64,000 nucleotides of DNA from Aeromicrobium sp. IC_218 (GTDB lineage Bacteria; Actinomycetota; Actinomycetes; Propionibacteriales; Nocardioidaceae). Below the pieces are notes generated by a model. It searched no databases, was not told the origin of the DNA, and saw only the letters and a program-made list of their open reading frames with translations. Shown here piece after piece: positions 6,852-16,384 of the stretch; position 1 is the stretch's first letter; each line of letters opens with the position of its first letter. The position numbers were made by a program, and so were the translations under genes. The stretch covers positions 62,001 to 126,000 of the forward strand of contig NZ_SJXM01000008.1 of NCBI RefSeq assembly GCF_004336805.1, given 5' to 3'.

Positions 6852-9188
6852 ATGACCCTGCCGTTCCCCGTGCCCCAGCAGACCCCTCGCGCCGACGCCG
6901 CCGAGCCGCGTCGCGCCCGTTCCGAGACCCTGCTCGACGGTCTGAACGACGCCCAGGCGGCGGCCGTCGGCCACGTGGGCGGGCCGCTGCTCGTGGTGGC
7001 CGGCGCCGGGTCGGGCAAGACCCGGGTGCTGACCCGGCGCATCGCGTGGCTCATCGCCGCCCGCGGCGCACACCCGGGCTCGATCCTGGCCATCACGTTC
7101 ACCAACAAGGCGGCCGCCGAGATGCGCGAGCGCGTCGCCGACCTGGTCGGCGGCAAGGCCCGGATGATGTGGGTCTCGACCTTCCACTCCGCGTGCGTGC
7201 GCATCCTGCGCCGCGAGGCCACGAAGTTCGGCTACACGTCCTCGTTCACCATCTACGACGCCGCCGACGCCCGCCGGCTCATGACCCTGGTGTGCCGCGA
7301 CATGGAGCTCGACCCCAAGAAGGTCAACCCGCGCGCGGTGCTCAACCACGTCTCGAACCTCAAGAACGAGCTGGTCGACCACGAGAGCGCGCGCAGCCGG
7401 GCCACCACGCCGACCGAGGAGACGTACGCCGAGGCGTACGCGCTGTACCAGCAGCGGCTCCAGGCGGCCAACGCCATGGACTTCGACGACCTGATCATGA
7501 ACACGGTCCACCTGTTCCAGGCCTGGCCCGACGTCCGCGAGTCGTACCGCCGGCGCTTCCGGCACGTGCTGGTCGACGAGTATCAGGACACCAACCACGC
7601 GCAGTACCAGCTCATCCGCGAGCTGTGCGACGAGCAGTCCGACCTCATGGTCGTCGGCGACTCCGACCAGTCGATCTACGCGTTCCGCGGGGCCGACATC
7701 CGCAACATCATGGAGTTCGAGCAGGACTTCCCGAACGCCGACACCGTGCTGCTGGAGCAGAACTACCGCTCGACCCAGACCATCCTGTCGGCGGCCAACG
7801 CGGTCATCAGCCGCAACGACGGCCGCAAGGACAAGAAGCTGTGGTCGGCCGAGGGCGATGGCGAGAGGATCGTCGGCTACGTCGGCGACGACGAGCGCGA
7901 CGAGGCCCAGTTCGTCGCCGATGAGATCGACCGGCTCACCGACGAGAAGCTGGCCGGTCCGCAGGACGTCGCGGTGTTCTACCGCACCAACGCCCAGTCG
8001 CGCGTGTTCGAGGAGGTGTTCATCCGCGTCGGCCTGCCCTACCGCGTCGTCGGCGGCGTGCGCTTCTACGAGCGCAAGGAGGTCAAGGACGCGCTGGCGT
8101 ACGTCCGCGTCCTGGTGAACCCGCGCGACACCGTCTCGCTGCGTCGCGTGCTGAACGAGCCGAAGCGCGGCATCGGCGACCGGGCCGAGGCGGCGCTCGA
8201 GCGGTTCGCCGCGCGCGAGGGCACCAGCTTCTGGGACGCCATGCAGCGCGTCGACGAGGTGCCCGACCTGGCCACCCGCTCGGTCAACGCCATCCGCCAG
8301 TTCGCCGAGGTGCTCGAGGGGCTGCGGGTCATGGCCGCCGACGGCACCCCGGCCGACGAGGTGCTCGAGGCCGCGCTCACCCGCTCGGGCTACCTGTCGA
8401 CGCTCGAGAGCAGCACCGATCCGCAGGACGAGACCCGGGTCGAGAACCTGGCCGAGCTCGTGGCCGTCGCGCGCGAGTTCGTCGTGGGCGCCGCGACGCT
8501 AGGCGACGACACGTCCGACGACGACGCGGAGGGGGTGGCCGCCGCCGACCGCGAGGCCGACCTGACGCCCGGCTCGCTGCCGGCGTTCCTGGAGCAGGTG
8601 GCGCTCGTGGCCGACGCCGACCAGCTGCCCGAGTCCGGCGAGGGCGTCGTCACGCTCATGACGCTGCACACGGCCAAGGGGCTGGAGTTCCCGGTCGTCT
8701 TCCTCACCGGCATGGAGGACGGCGTCTTCCCGCACATGCGCTCGCTGGGCGACAACACCGAGCTCGAGGAGGAGCGCCGCCTGGCGTACGTGGGCATCAC
8801 CCGCGCCCGGCAGCGGCTCTACCTGACCCGCGCGACGGTCCGCTCGGCCTGGGGCGCGCCGTCGTACAACCCGGCCTCGCGCTTCCTCGACGAGGTGCCC
8901 GAGAACCTGGTCGACTGGCGGCGCACCGGCTCGGCGCCGACGCAGTGGACCCCGTCGCAGCCCGCGGCGTCCTTCCGCACGTCCACGGTCGCGGCCCGGC
9001 AGAAGAAGAAGGCGGCCGGCCCGATCGTGTCGCTGTCGCCGGGCGACCGGGTCACGCACGACAGCTTCGGCATGGGCAGCGTCGTCGCGGTCGAGGGCGC
9101 GGCCGAGAAGACCGTCGCCACCGTCGACTTCGGCTCCCAGGGCGTCAAGCGCCTGCTGCTCCGCTACGCCCCCGTCCAGAAGCTCTAG
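6852..9188 (+). CDS. pcrA: ATP-dependent DNA helicase, UvrD/PcrA (UvrD1) family
   Basis: A 778-residue superfamily 1 helicase for DNA repair and replication-fork maintenance. Visible motifs are the Walker A box GAGSGKT (residues 51-57), motif Ia AITFTNKAA, motif II VDEYQDTN, motif III GDSDQSIYAFRGA, motif IV LEQNYRST, motif V VTLMTLHTAKGLEFPVVF and motif VI RRLAYVGITRARQ. The C-terminus ends in a small Tudor-like module (GDRVTHDSFGMGSVV...VDFGSQGVKRLLLRYAP) as in PcrA. The order helicase, M23 peptidase, sucC, sucD, PerM-like, purN, purH matches the region around mycobacterial uvrD1. Confidence 0.96.
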   Translation: MTLPFPVPQQTPRADAAEPRRARSETLLDGLNDAQAAAVGHVGGPLLVVAGAGSGKTRVLTRRIAWLIAARGAHPGSILAITFTNKAAAEMRERVADLVGGKARMMWVSTFHSACVRILRREATKFGYTSSFTIYDAADARRLMTLVCRDMELDPKKVNPRAVLNHVSNLKNELVDHESARSRATTPTEETYAEAYALYQQRLQAANAMDFDDLIMNTVHLFQAWPDVRESYRRRFRHVLVDEYQDTNHAQYQLIRELCDEQSDLMVVGDSDQSIYAFRGADIRNIMEFEQDFPNADTVLLEQNYRSTQTILSAANAVISRNDGRKDKKLWSAEGDGERIVGYVGDDERDEAQFVADEIDRLTDEKLAGPQDVAVFYRTNAQSRVFEEVFIRVGLPYRVVGGVRFYERKEVKDALAYVRVLVNPRDTVSLRRVLNEPKRGIGDRAEAALERFAAREGTSFWDAMQRVDEVPDLATRSVNAIRQFAEVLEGLRVMAADGTPADEVLEAALTRSGYLSTLESSTDPQDETRVENLAELVAVAREFVVGAATLGDDTSDDDAEGVAAADREADLTPGSLPAFLEQVALVADADQLPESGEGVVTLMTLHTAKGLEFPVVFLTGMEDGVFPHMRSLGDNTELEEERRLAYVGITRARQRLYLTRATVRSAWGAPSYNPASRFLDEVPENLVDWRRTGSAPTQWTPSQPAASFRTSTVAARQKKKAAGPIVSLSPGDRVTHDSFGMGSVVAVEGAAEKTVATVDFGSQGVKRLLLRYAPVQKL

Positions 9189-9217
9189 CCTGCCCCGCAC
9201 CCCAGCCCCGCTCCGCC

Positions 9218-9282
9218 GCGAAGTGTGTCGAATCGGACGGGGTCGGTCGCGATCGGACGTCGAGAACGTCACACACCTCGGC
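9218..9282. repeat. Left copy of a ~60-bp repeat flanking the DUF559 gene
   Basis: The segment beginning GCGAAGTGTGTCG and ending GACGTCGAGAACGTCACACAC aligns without gaps to 10268-10327. Two thirds of the positions match, and identity is highest at the outer ends. Its ends are themselves complementary (GTGTGT at the start, ACACAC at the end). It overlaps the last bases of the DUF559 gene. Confidence 0.7.
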
Positions 9283-10207
9283 GGACGCGTGACCAGAGCG
9301 AGCCGAACGACGGCCACGGGCCTCGGTAGCCGCGAGCCACGAGGGCCGTGTGCACCCGCCAGACGATCGTGGCCGGACGTTCGAAGTCCTCCACGGTGAC
9401 CACGACCAGCGTCCAACCCGCTGCCTGGATGCGTTCGCGGCGCAGATGGTCCTTCTGTCGCTGCGCCGCGTCGCGCTCGTGGACCCACCCGTCGTGCTCG
9501 ACGACGACGCGCCAGGCCGCCAGCACCAGGTCGCCACGCGCCACCCACCGTCCGTGCTCGTCCTCCACGTCCACGTTGGTCTCGGGCTCAGGCAGGCCCG
9601 CGGTGACGAGCAGCAGACGGACGTCCGTCTCGCGCACGGAGTCGACCCGAGGGCGGACGAGGCGAGCGGCCTCCCGCGCGCGCACCACCCCGTCCAGGTG
9701 GTGCGCGTCCGCGTAGTCGACCAGCCGGGCCGGACTGGTCAGCCCGGCCCGGACGAGCGCGTCGCCAGCCCGGACCAGCCGGCGGAGCCCCAGCACCGTC
9801 GCGCAGTCGACGAACGTGCGCTCCGGTCCCAGGCAGGGGACGCCGCGCACGGCGAGCGGCGCGGTCGGGTGCCGACGGCGGTGCAGGACGACGTCGTCGA
9901 GCCGGGTCTGTGCGCGTTCGTGCACCGACAGGTGGACCGGCGTGGACGGACGTTCGTCGAGCAGCCAGGACAGCGCGGTGGTGTGGCTCAGCGCGGCGTC
10001 CGCCGACGTCGCCAGGAGGACGGCGGCGACGGTGAGCTCGGGCGTGACCGGCGTCGACGACAGCCGCCAGACGCCACGAGCCACGCGGGCGAACCGTCGC
10101 CCGTCCAGCATGCGTCGGGTCACCCCGGCACGGAGCGCGACCTCGGCGGTGAAGACTCCTCGGAGGGCGGGCTGCGAGCGGGGGTCCAGGACGGTCATGG
10201 GCGCCAC
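9269..10207 (-). CDS. AbiEi-like N-terminal HTH plus DUF559 nuclease-fold protein
   Basis: A 312-residue protein. The first half resembles the AbiEi antitoxin-type winged-helix proteins (RGVFTAEVALRAGVTRRMLDGRRFARVARGVWRL is the diagnostic region, residues 16-49). The C-terminal 100 residues resemble DUF559/Vsr-like endonuclease domains: ARGDLVLAAWRVVVEHDGWVH supplies the D...E-x-D type acidic residues, followed by HLRRERIQAAGWTLVVVTVEDF. Such proteins are numerous in actinobacterial genomes and their activity is mostly untested. An alternative ATG start lies at 10198. No toxin gene is adjacent. The gene is flanked on both sides by copies of the same ~60-bp repeat in direct orientation, which suggests the gene and repeat move or function together (inference). 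Confidence 0.8.
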   Translation of the reverse strand: MAPMTVLDPRSQPALRGVFTAEVALRAGVTRRMLDGRRFARVARGVWRLSSTPVTPELTVAAVLLATSADAALSHTTALSWLLDERPSTPVHLSVHERAQTRLDDVVLHRRRHPTAPLAVRGVPCLGPERTFVDCATVLGLRRLVRAGDALVRAGLTSPARLVDYADAHHLDGVVRAREAARLVRPRVDSVRETDVRLLLVTAGLPEPETNVDVEDEHGRWVARGDLVLAAWRVVVEHDGWVHERDAAQRQKDHLRRERIQAAGWTLVVVTVEDFERPATIVWRVHTALVARGYRGPWPSFGSLWSRVRRGV

Positions 10208-10267
10208 TGTCGGTCGTCCGGCCGGCTCGGCGACAGACCGTTCGGCCCGCCCTGTGGACGTGCTGGC

Positions 10268-10327
10268 GCGATGTGTGTCGGTTCGGCGCGGAGCGGACGT
10301 CGTCCGACGTCGAGAAGGTCACATTTC
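10268..10327. repeat. Right copy of the ~60-bp repeat flanking the DUF559 gene
   Basis: GCGATGTGTGTCG through GACGTCGAGAAGGTCACA matches the 9218-9277 segment in the same orientation without gaps. It lies 61 bp upstream of the DUF559 start. It contains an internal CGGAC-GTC-GTCCG palindrome that the left copy lacks. Confidence 0.7.
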
Positions 10328-10349
10328 GCGGCGTGCCCGGGGAGACGAC

Positions 10350-10377
10350 GAGGCCCCGAGCAGATGCTCGGGGCCTC
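10350..10377 (-). terminator. Terminator hairpin after the M23 peptidase gene
   Basis: A perfect 12-bp stem (GAGGCCCCGAGC and its complement) with an AGAT loop lies 17 bases downstream of the peptidase stop codon. Confidence 0.8.
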
Positions 10378-10394
10378 GGGAAGAAGTCGGTGAC

Positions 10395-11174
10395 CTACGG
10401 GTTGACGTCGTGCTCCTGGAGCGCGGCGAACGGGTCGACGGCGCCGCCGCCACCGGGGTGCACCTCGAGGTGCAGGTGGGGGCCGGTCACGTTGCCGGTG
10501 GAGCCGGTGTAGCCGATCACGTCACCGGCCGCGACCTGGTCGCCGGGGCTGACGACGACGCGGCTCTGGTGGCAGTACCAGATCTCGGTGCCGTCCTCGA
10601 GCACGATCTCGGTCTTGTTGCCGTACGCGCCGGCGTAGCCGGACGACTTCACGGTGCCCGCGGCGACCGAGACGATCGTCGAGCCCGACGGGCCGGCGAA
10701 GTCCAGGCCGGTGTGACGGCCGCTGGACCACAGGCCGCTGGACTGGCCGAAGCGGGCGGTGATGCGGTAGCCGGTGACCGGCAGGACCCAGCGGTTGAGC
10801 GCGAGGTCGTCGGCGCGGGCCTGGACGGCCTCACGGATCTGGCTCTGCTGCTGCGCGACCTGGGCGGCGGCCTGCTCGGCCGAGACCCGGCGGTCGGCGC
10901 TGCGGCTGACGTCGACGCTGGAGTCGGTGTCGTTCGCGTACGTCGCCGAGATGGCCGCGTAGTCGTTCTGCGGGAACGGGGAGTCGGTCTGCGAGGAGTA
11001 GGCCACCGAGCCGACGCCGGCGGTGATCAGCGCGAGCGCGCCGGCCATCGCGGGGGACGGGAGGAACTTCTGCCAGGTGCTGCGCTGGGGTCGCGCGGCA
11101 CGCTTGCCGGGGCCGGTGCTGCGACGGTCGTTCTCACGGACGTCGAGGCGGCGCTTCGGGGCAGGGGAGCTCAC
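10395..11174 (-). CDS. M23 family metallopeptidase (cell-wall endopeptidase)
   Basis: A 259-residue secreted or membrane-anchored peptidoglycan hydrolase-like protein. An Arg/Lys-rich cytoplasmic head is followed by one hydrophobic segment (about 42-60), a Gln/Ala-rich helical linker (95-125) and a LytM/peptidase M23 domain. Zinc ligands are His154 and Asp158 in HTGLDF and His235 in HLHLE, with His202 as a probable catalytic residue. All active-site residues are present, so it should be active. The position next to sucC and uvrD1 matches Rv0950c of mycobacteria. The start is GTG, with AAGG about 10 bases upstream. Confidence 0.92.
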   Translation of the reverse strand: MSSPAPKRRLDVRENDRRSTGPGKRAARPQRSTWQKFLPSPAMAGALALITAGVGSVAYSSQTDSPFPQNDYAAISATYANDTDSSVDVSRSADRRVSAEQAAAQVAQQQSQIREAVQARADDLALNRWVLPVTGYRITARFGQSSGLWSSGRHTGLDFAGPSGSTIVSVAAGTVKSSGYAGAYGNKTEIVLEDGTEIWYCHQSRVVVSPGDQVAAGDVIGYTGSTGNVTGPHLHLEVHPGGGGAVDPFAALQEHDVNP

Positions 11175-11328
11175 TCAGGAACCTTTCGGGGGCCAGCAGG
11201 ACCGGACCGACCTTAGCCGACGGAGCGGTCAAACCGAAACCACTTTCAACCATCGGATGCCGACGGGCCGCGCCGCCCGCGGGAATCCCGGTCTGCGTGT
11301 GGAAAGACTCACAACCGACCGAAAAGGC

Positions 11329-12186
11329 TCAGGTGTGCGCGCGGACGTGCTCGGCGACCGTGCGGGCGACGGTGTCGGCCTCGTGCCGGACCACCCAGTG
11401 GCTCGCGTCGACGTCCACGCGGGACAGTCGCTCGACCATGGCCGGCAGGTCCTCGTACAGCGCGGGGGACAGGTAGCGGTCGCGCAGCGGCACGACGAGC
11501 CGCACCGGGACGGACGTGCGCCGCAGCCCGCGCGAGGGCAGCCCCACGTTCTGCCGGTACAGGTTGATGCCGTGCCGCACGTCGGTGACGAACGTCGGCC
11601 CGAAACGGACGTCCTCGAGCCGCTCGATCGCGGTGCGGGCGAGCCCGGGCCCGGCCGACAGGACGAGCTCGGGCACCAGCGGCACCTGGAAGGCGCCGAC
11701 GTACCAGGAGCGGCGGGCCTGGTCCAGGACGCGACCGAGCCGGCGGCGGCGCAGGTTGTGCCGGAGGTAGTGCCCGAGCAGGTCCAGCGGCGGCCCGCTG
11801 ATCGAGGTGAACGAGGCCAGCCGGCCGCGCAGGCGCGGGTCGTCGGCCTCGGAGAGCACCGCCTCCCACAGCTGCACCGAGCCCCAGTCGTGCCCGACCA
11901 GGTGCACCGGCTCGTCCGGCACGGTCGCGTCGAGCACGGCGACGAGGTCGTCGACCAGCCGCTCGCGGCGGTACCCGTCGTGACGCGGGGGAGCGGTCGA
12001 GCGGCCCGCCCCGCGGACGTCGTAGGTGACGACGGTGAAGTCCGCGACGAGGCGCTCGGCCACCGCCGACCACACGTCCTGGGTGTCGGGGAATCCGTGC
12101 ACCAGCACCACCGCCGGACCGGCGCCACGCACCCGCACGTCCAGCACCACGTCGCCGGAACGCACCCGGCTCGAGCCGTCAGCCAT
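11329..12186 (-). CDS. Alpha/beta hydrolase, epoxide hydrolase/haloalkane dehalogenase-like
   Basis: A 285-residue hydrolase. HGFPDT (residues 30-35) forms the oxyanion-side loop. The nucleophile motif is VGHDWGS with Asp100, as in epoxide hydrolases and dehalogenases, rather than the Ser of esterases. A late [12 protein letters not shown] supplies the catalytic His. The start at ATG 12186 is preferred because GGAG lies four to seven bases upstream; an in-frame GTG at 12195 would add three residues. The substrate is unknown. A 154-bp gap separates it from the M23 gene, where I see no clear feature. Confidence 0.85.
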   Translation of the reverse strand: MADGSSRVRSGDVVLDVRVRGAGPAVVLVHGFPDTQDVWSAVAERLVADFTVVTYDVRGAGRSTAPPRHDGYRRERLVDDLVAVLDATVPDEPVHLVGHDWGSVQLWEAVLSEADDPRLRGRLASFTSISGPPLDLLGHYLRHNLRRRRLGRVLDQARRSWYVGAFQVPLVPELVLSAGPGLARTAIERLEDVRFGPTFVTDVRHGINLYRQNVGLPSRGLRRTSVPVRLVVPLRDRYLSPALYEDLPAMVERLSRVDVDASHWVVRHEADTVARTVAEHVRAHT

Positions 12187-12337
12187 GCGCTCCACCCTGG
12201 CACGGCCGCGGGGCGTCCGCCCGTCTGTGACCCACCTGACGCGCGTCCCCCGACATCCAGGCGTTACAGTCGCGGAGGCCCATTTCTGGCCGTCGGGTCA
12301 GCCACCTGGGCGTTTCGACCAAAGGACGGACATCACC

Positions 12338-13504
12338 GTGGATTTGATGGAGTACCAGGCGAAGGAGCTCTTCGCGAAGCATGGCGTGGCCACGACCCTC
12401 GGCGTCGTCGTGACGTCGGCGGACGAGGCCAAGGCTGCCGCCGAGCAGCTGGGTGGCGTCACCGTCATCAAGGCGCAGGTCAAGGCCGGAGGCCGCGGCA
12501 AGGCGGGCGGCGTCAAGCTCGCCAAGACCGCCGACGAGGCCTACGAGCACGCGTCGAACATCCTGGGCATGGAGATCAAGGGCCTCACGGTCAACCGTGT
12601 CCTGGTCACGCCGGCCACGCCGCCGGTCGAGGAGTACTACTTCTCCTTCCTGCTGGACCGTTCGAACCGCAGCTACCTGTGCATCGCGAGCGTCGAGGGC
12701 GGTGTCGAGATCGAGGAGGTCGCGAAGACCAACCCCGAGGCCGTCCGCCAGATCCCGATCGACGCCGGCACCGGCGTCGACGAGGCCAAGGCGCGCGAGA
12801 TCGTCGCCGACGCGAAGTTCCCGGCCGAGCTGGCCGACCAGGCCGTCACGATGATCCAGGCGCTGTGGAAGGTCTTCGTCGAGGAGGACGCCACGCTCGT
12901 CGAGGTGAACCCGCTCGCGCGCCTGGAGGGCGACAAGCTGGAGGCGCTGGACGGCAAGGTGTCGCTGGACGACAACGCGTCCGAGGTGCGTCACCACGAG
13001 CACGAGGACTTCGTCATCCACGAGGAGGCGGACCCGCTCGAGGCCAAGGCCAAGGCGAAGGGGCTCAACTACGTCAAGCTGGACGGCGAAGTCGGCATCA
13101 TCGGCAACGGCGCCGGCCTGGTCATGAGCACCCTGGACGTCGTGGCGTACGCCGGCGAGAAGCACGGCAACGTCAAGCCGGCCAACTTCCTGGACATCGG
13201 CGGCGGCGCGTCGGCCGAGGTCATGGCCAACGGCCTGGACGTCATCCTGGGCGACCCCCAGGTGAAGAGCGTCTTCGTCAACGTCTTCGGTGGCATCACC
13301 TCCTGCGACGCGGTCGCCAACGGCATCAAGGGCGCCCTCGAGCTGCTCGGTGACGAGGCGTCCAAGCCGCTGGTCGTCCGTCTGGACGGCAACAACGTCG
13401 ACGAGGGTCGCGCGATCCTCAACGAGCTGAACCACCCGCTCGTGACGCAGGTGGACACCATGGACGGTGCGGCCGACAAGGCCGCCGAGCTGGCGAACGG
13501 CTGA
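12338..13504 (+). CDS. sucC: Succinyl-CoA synthetase (ADP-forming) beta subunit
   Basis: A 388-residue subunit of the TCA-cycle enzyme that converts succinyl-CoA to succinate with ATP or GTP formation. The N-terminal ATP-grasp domain begins [17 protein letters not shown], the standard start of the family. Glycine-rich [13 protein letters not shown] and the C-terminal CoA-ligase fold ([33 protein letters not shown]) are present. The GTG at 12338 is chosen because its product aligns with the usual N-terminus; a longer upstream frame would be abnormal. It is followed 10 bases later by sucD. Confidence 0.97.
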   Translation: MDLMEYQAKELFAKHGVATTLGVVVTSADEAKAAAEQLGGVTVIKAQVKAGGRGKAGGVKLAKTADEAYEHASNILGMEIKGLTVNRVLVTPATPPVEEYYFSFLLDRSNRSYLCIASVEGGVEIEEVAKTNPEAVRQIPIDAGTGVDEAKAREIVADAKFPAELADQAVTMIQALWKVFVEEDATLVEVNPLARLEGDKLEALDGKVSLDDNASEVRHHEHEDFVIHEEADPLEAKAKAKGLNYVKLDGEVGIIGNGAGLVMSTLDVVAYAGEKHGNVKPANFLDIGGGASAEVMANGLDVILGDPQVKSVFVNVFGGITSCDAVANGIKGALELLGDEASKPLVVRLDGNNVDEGRAILNELNHPLVTQVDTMDGAADKAAELANG

Positions 13505-13514
13505 AGGGGCTGAC

Positions 13515-14411
13515 ATGTCGATCTTCCTGACCAAGGACTCCAAGGTCATCGTCCAGGGCATCACCGGCGGCGAGGGCTCCAAGCACACCGCCCGCATGCT
13601 CGCGGCCGGCACGAACATCGTGGGCGGCGTCAACGCCCGCAAGGCCGGCACGACCGTCACCCACACCGACGCCTCGGGCAACGAGGTCGAGCTGCCCGTC
13701 TTCGGCTCGGTCTCCGAGGCCATCGAGAAGACCGGCGCCGACGTGTCGGTCGCCTTCGTCCCGCCGGCGTTCACCAAGGACGCCGTCATCGAGGCGATCG
13801 ACGCCGAGATCGGTCTGCTGGTCATCATCACCGAGGGCGTGCCGGTGCAGGACTCCGCGGAGTTCTGGGCCTACGCGCAGGGCAAGAAGACCCGCATCAT
13901 CGGTCCGAACTGCCCCGGCATCATCACGCCGGGCGAGGCGCTGGCCGGCATCACCCCGGCCAACATCGCCGGCAAGGGCCCGATCGGCCTGGTGTCGAAG
14001 TCGGGCACGCTGACCTACCAGATGATGTTCGAGCTGCGTGAGTTCGGCTTCTCGACCGCCATCGGCATCGGCGGCGACCCGATCATCGGCACGACGCACA
14101 TCGACGCGCTCGAGGCGTTCGAGAACGACCCCGAGACCAAGGCGATCGTCATGATCGGCGAGATCGGTGGCGACGCGGAGGAGAAGGCCGCGGCCTACAT
14201 CCAGGCGCACGTCACCAAGCCGGTCGTCGGCTACGTCGCGGGCTTCACCGCTCCCGAGGGCAAGACGATGGGCCACGCCGGCGCCATCGTGTCCGACGGT
14301 GCGGGCACGGCCCAGGGCAAGAAGGAGGCCCTCGAGGCCGCCGGCGTGAAGGTCGGCAAGACGCCGTCCGAGACCGCCGCCCTGATGCGCGAGATCCTGC
14401 AGTCGCTCTGA
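13515..14411 (+). CDS. sucD: Succinyl-CoA synthetase alpha subunit
   Basis: A 298-residue partner of SucC. The CoA-binding Rossmann part has [15 protein letters not shown] near the N-terminus, and the phosphorylated active-site His254 sits in [10 protein letters not shown]. Length and motifs are complete. It is encoded 10 bases after sucC in the same operon and is followed by a strong hairpin terminator. Confidence 0.97.
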   Translation: MSIFLTKDSKVIVQGITGGEGSKHTARMLAAGTNIVGGVNARKAGTTVTHTDASGNEVELPVFGSVSEAIEKTGADVSVAFVPPAFTKDAVIEAIDAEIGLLVIITEGVPVQDSAEFWAYAQGKKTRIIGPNCPGIITPGEALAGITPANIAGKGPIGLVSKSGTLTYQMMFELREFGFSTAIGIGGDPIIGTTHIDALEAFENDPETKAIVMIGEIGGDAEEKAAAYIQAHVTKPVVGYVAGFTAPEGKTMGHAGAIVSDGAGTAQGKKEALEAAGVKVGKTPSETAALMREILQSL

Positions 14412-14421
14412 CGCACTGATG

Positions 14422-14457
14422 CGAAGGGCCCCACCGCCTCGGCGGTGGGGCCCTTCG
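14422..14457 (+). terminator. Terminator hairpin after sucCD
   Basis: A perfect 17-bp inverted repeat (CGAAGGGCCCCACCGCC at 14422-14438 and its complement at 14441-14457) lies 10 bases after the sucD stop. It may also serve the convergent gene. Confidence 0.85.
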
Positions 14458-14499
14458 TCGTCCCCGGAGGGGCGGACGCGTTGCGGGGGGACGTCCGGC

Positions 14500-16317
14500 T
14501 CAGTCGGCGTGGACGAGCCGCTGCCCGGCGCGCTCGATGAGCGCCTCGAACACCGGACGCGGGATGTCGACGTCGCGCGAGGACGTGAGCGTCACCTGCG
14601 AGACGTACCGGCCGCGCTGCACCAGGCCGGTGCGGTACTGCACCGTCTGCTTCTTGCTGACCTCGAAGACCATGCGCCAGGTGCGCTGGCGCTGGTCACC
14701 GGCGCGGGCCTTGCCGGCCTGCGAGATCGTCGCGGCCAGGTTGTCGCTCGCGCACTCGTTCATGAGGTCCTCGGAGTCGTCGACCAGACGACGGGCCGAC
14801 TTCTCGTCGGGCAGGCGCACCAGGGTCTGCGACACCGCGAACTGGGCCGGGAGCTGGTCCTTGGCCTCGGGGATGAGGAAGACGCGGGACCCGACGACCT
14901 TGCCGGACTTGCGCGAGCTCTTGCGGAGCTCGCACGGGGTCGCGGCCGGGTCGTCCTTGGAGACGGTCGGGGGCGTGCCGGCCCACACCTTGTCGACCGT
15001 GCCGACCGGCGGCAGGTCGACGATGCCGAGGAACGCCGGGGCGGTGGACGTCGCCGGGGGCACGGTGCGCTGGACCTGCAGGTCGGTGGTGCAGGTGCCG
15101 CCGCTGTCGATACAGACGCGCAGCACGGCGTCGTTGAGCGTCTGGGCGAACGTCTCGATCGCCGGGGCCTTCGCGCCTAGCACCTCGTGCACGACGACGC
15201 TGGTCACGGTGCCCGAGCTGCTCAGGCCGACGGTGAACGTCTTCTCGGGGTCGCGGTAGCTGCGCAGGCGCAGGATGGTGAAGTCGCCGAACGGACGGTC
15301 GACGGTGTACGAGTCGAGCAGCTGCACGCGCGGGTGGGTGCAGTCGGCGTACCAGGACACGAGGGTGCGGTACGCGGCGGTCGCGGCCTTGCGGCTGCGC
15401 GAGACCTCGATGGCCTCGGCGACGCGCTCGCCGGACTCGCCGCCGGTCGTGTAGGTGCGCACGAAGACCCGCTCGGGGTCGGGGTTGGCGAACCGGTCGA
15501 TCGGGCAGGTCGAGTACGGCTCGCGGTTGTCCGGGTTCGTGTCGGTGCCGGTGATGGACCACGTGGCCGCCGGGTTGAGCCGCGAGACCTGCTCGGACGT
15601 CAGCAGGTCGTCCTCGTCGACCTCGCGGGCGTCCAGCGTCTCCATCGGGGACTCGGCGCTGAGCTTCTCGCGCTGCGGGACGGCGTCGTTGCGGGCCATC
15701 GCGTCGCCGTCGGTGGCCACGAAGCCGCCGAGGACGACCGCGAGGACGGCCACCGCGACGAGCGCGACGGCGTTGCGCCGCTCGCTGCGCCGCGCGCGCG
15801 TGCGCAGGGTGCGCGCCTCGGGCAGCTCGAGGCCGGACGTGACGCTGCCCAGCGCCTGCAGGCGGGTCTCGAGCTGCTCGATGCCCTGGCCGAGGGCCTG
15901 CTCGAGCGCGGCGAGCGCGTTCGTGGCGCCCTCGATGCCCTCCTCGGCGGTGACGCCGACCTCGCGGGCGGCGTCGTCGAGGTCGATGTCGCCGAGCGTC
16001 ATGAGCACGACGAGGCGGCGCTCGTCGACGGGCAGGTCGAGCAGCGCGTCCAGCAGGGCGGTGTCGCTGTCGTCCTCGTGCCGCTTGCGCAGCGGGTGCG
16101 TGCCTCGGCTGAGGCCGACGGACCGCCAGGCCTCGCCGCGCACGTAGCCGAGCGGGTCGCTTCCACGGACCTTGGACCAGTCGCGCCACGCGTGGCGGTA
16201 GGCGCTCACGGTGCTCTCCAGCGCGACCTGCCGATCGCCGGTGGAGGCGTACATGACGCGCAGCGTCTGTTCCGCGGTCGCCGCGTAGAAGCTGTTGAAC
16301 TCGTCGACGCGAGTCAT
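14500..16317 (-). CDS. Sigma-factor-like cytoplasmic domain fused to transmembrane helix and extracytoplasmic sensor domain
   Basis: A 605-residue protein with three parts. Residues 1-80 resemble region 2 of SigE-like ECF sigma factors (EFNSFYAATAEQTLRVMYASTGD, then a YRHAWRDWSKVRG block), and residues 85-140 resemble region 4 (LLDLPVDERRLVVLMTLGDIDLDDAAREVGVT). Both look degenerate: the usual DAEDVVQEAF-type acidic stretch is VALESTVSAY here. A single transmembrane helix follows at about 182-200. The outer 400 residues contain several scattered cysteines and resemble PknH-type sensor domains. It is divergent from the PerM-like gene. It may be a membrane-tethered regulator or an adaptor that has lost promoter recognition; DNA binding is not assured. 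Confidence 0.65.
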   Translation of the reverse strand: MTRVDEFNSFYAATAEQTLRVMYASTGDRQVALESTVSAYRHAWRDWSKVRGSDPLGYVRGEAWRSVGLSRGTHPLRKRHEDDSDTALLDALLDLPVDERRLVVLMTLGDIDLDDAAREVGVTAEEGIEGATNALAALEQALGQGIEQLETRLQALGSVTSGLELPEARTLRTRARRSERRNAVALVAVAVLAVVLGGFVATDGDAMARNDAVPQREKLSAESPMETLDAREVDEDDLLTSEQVSRLNPAATWSITGTDTNPDNREPYSTCPIDRFANPDPERVFVRTYTTGGESGERVAEAIEVSRSRKAATAAYRTLVSWYADCTHPRVQLLDSYTVDRPFGDFTILRLRSYRDPEKTFTVGLSSSGTVTSVVVHEVLGAKAPAIETFAQTLNDAVLRVCIDSGGTCTTDLQVQRTVPPATSTAPAFLGIVDLPPVGTVDKVWAGTPPTVSKDDPAATPCELRKSSRKSGKVVGSRVFLIPEAKDQLPAQFAVSQTLVRLPDEKSARRLVDDSEDLMNECASDNLAATISQAGKARAGDQRQRTWRMVFEVSKKQTVQYRTGLVQRGRYVSQVTLTSSRDVDIPRPVFEALIERAGQRLVHAD

Positions 16318-16384
16318 GGATCAGCCTCCGGGGGATCGGCGTTTCTGCGAGGAGCGGGGCCACTTTACAGGCAGGCTGGGAGGG

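Noticed and set aside
9269..10207. A type IV AbiE toxin-antitoxin pair
   Set aside because: Only the antitoxin-like helix-turn-helix half is present, fused to a nuclease-like domain. No AbiEii-type nucleotidyltransferase gene is adjacent.
11175..11328. Possible c-di-AMP (ydaO) riboswitch upstream of the M23 peptidase
   Set aside because: Actinobacterial cell-wall hydrolases often carry one, so I searched the leader on the minus strand, but the conserved aptamer elements are not there.
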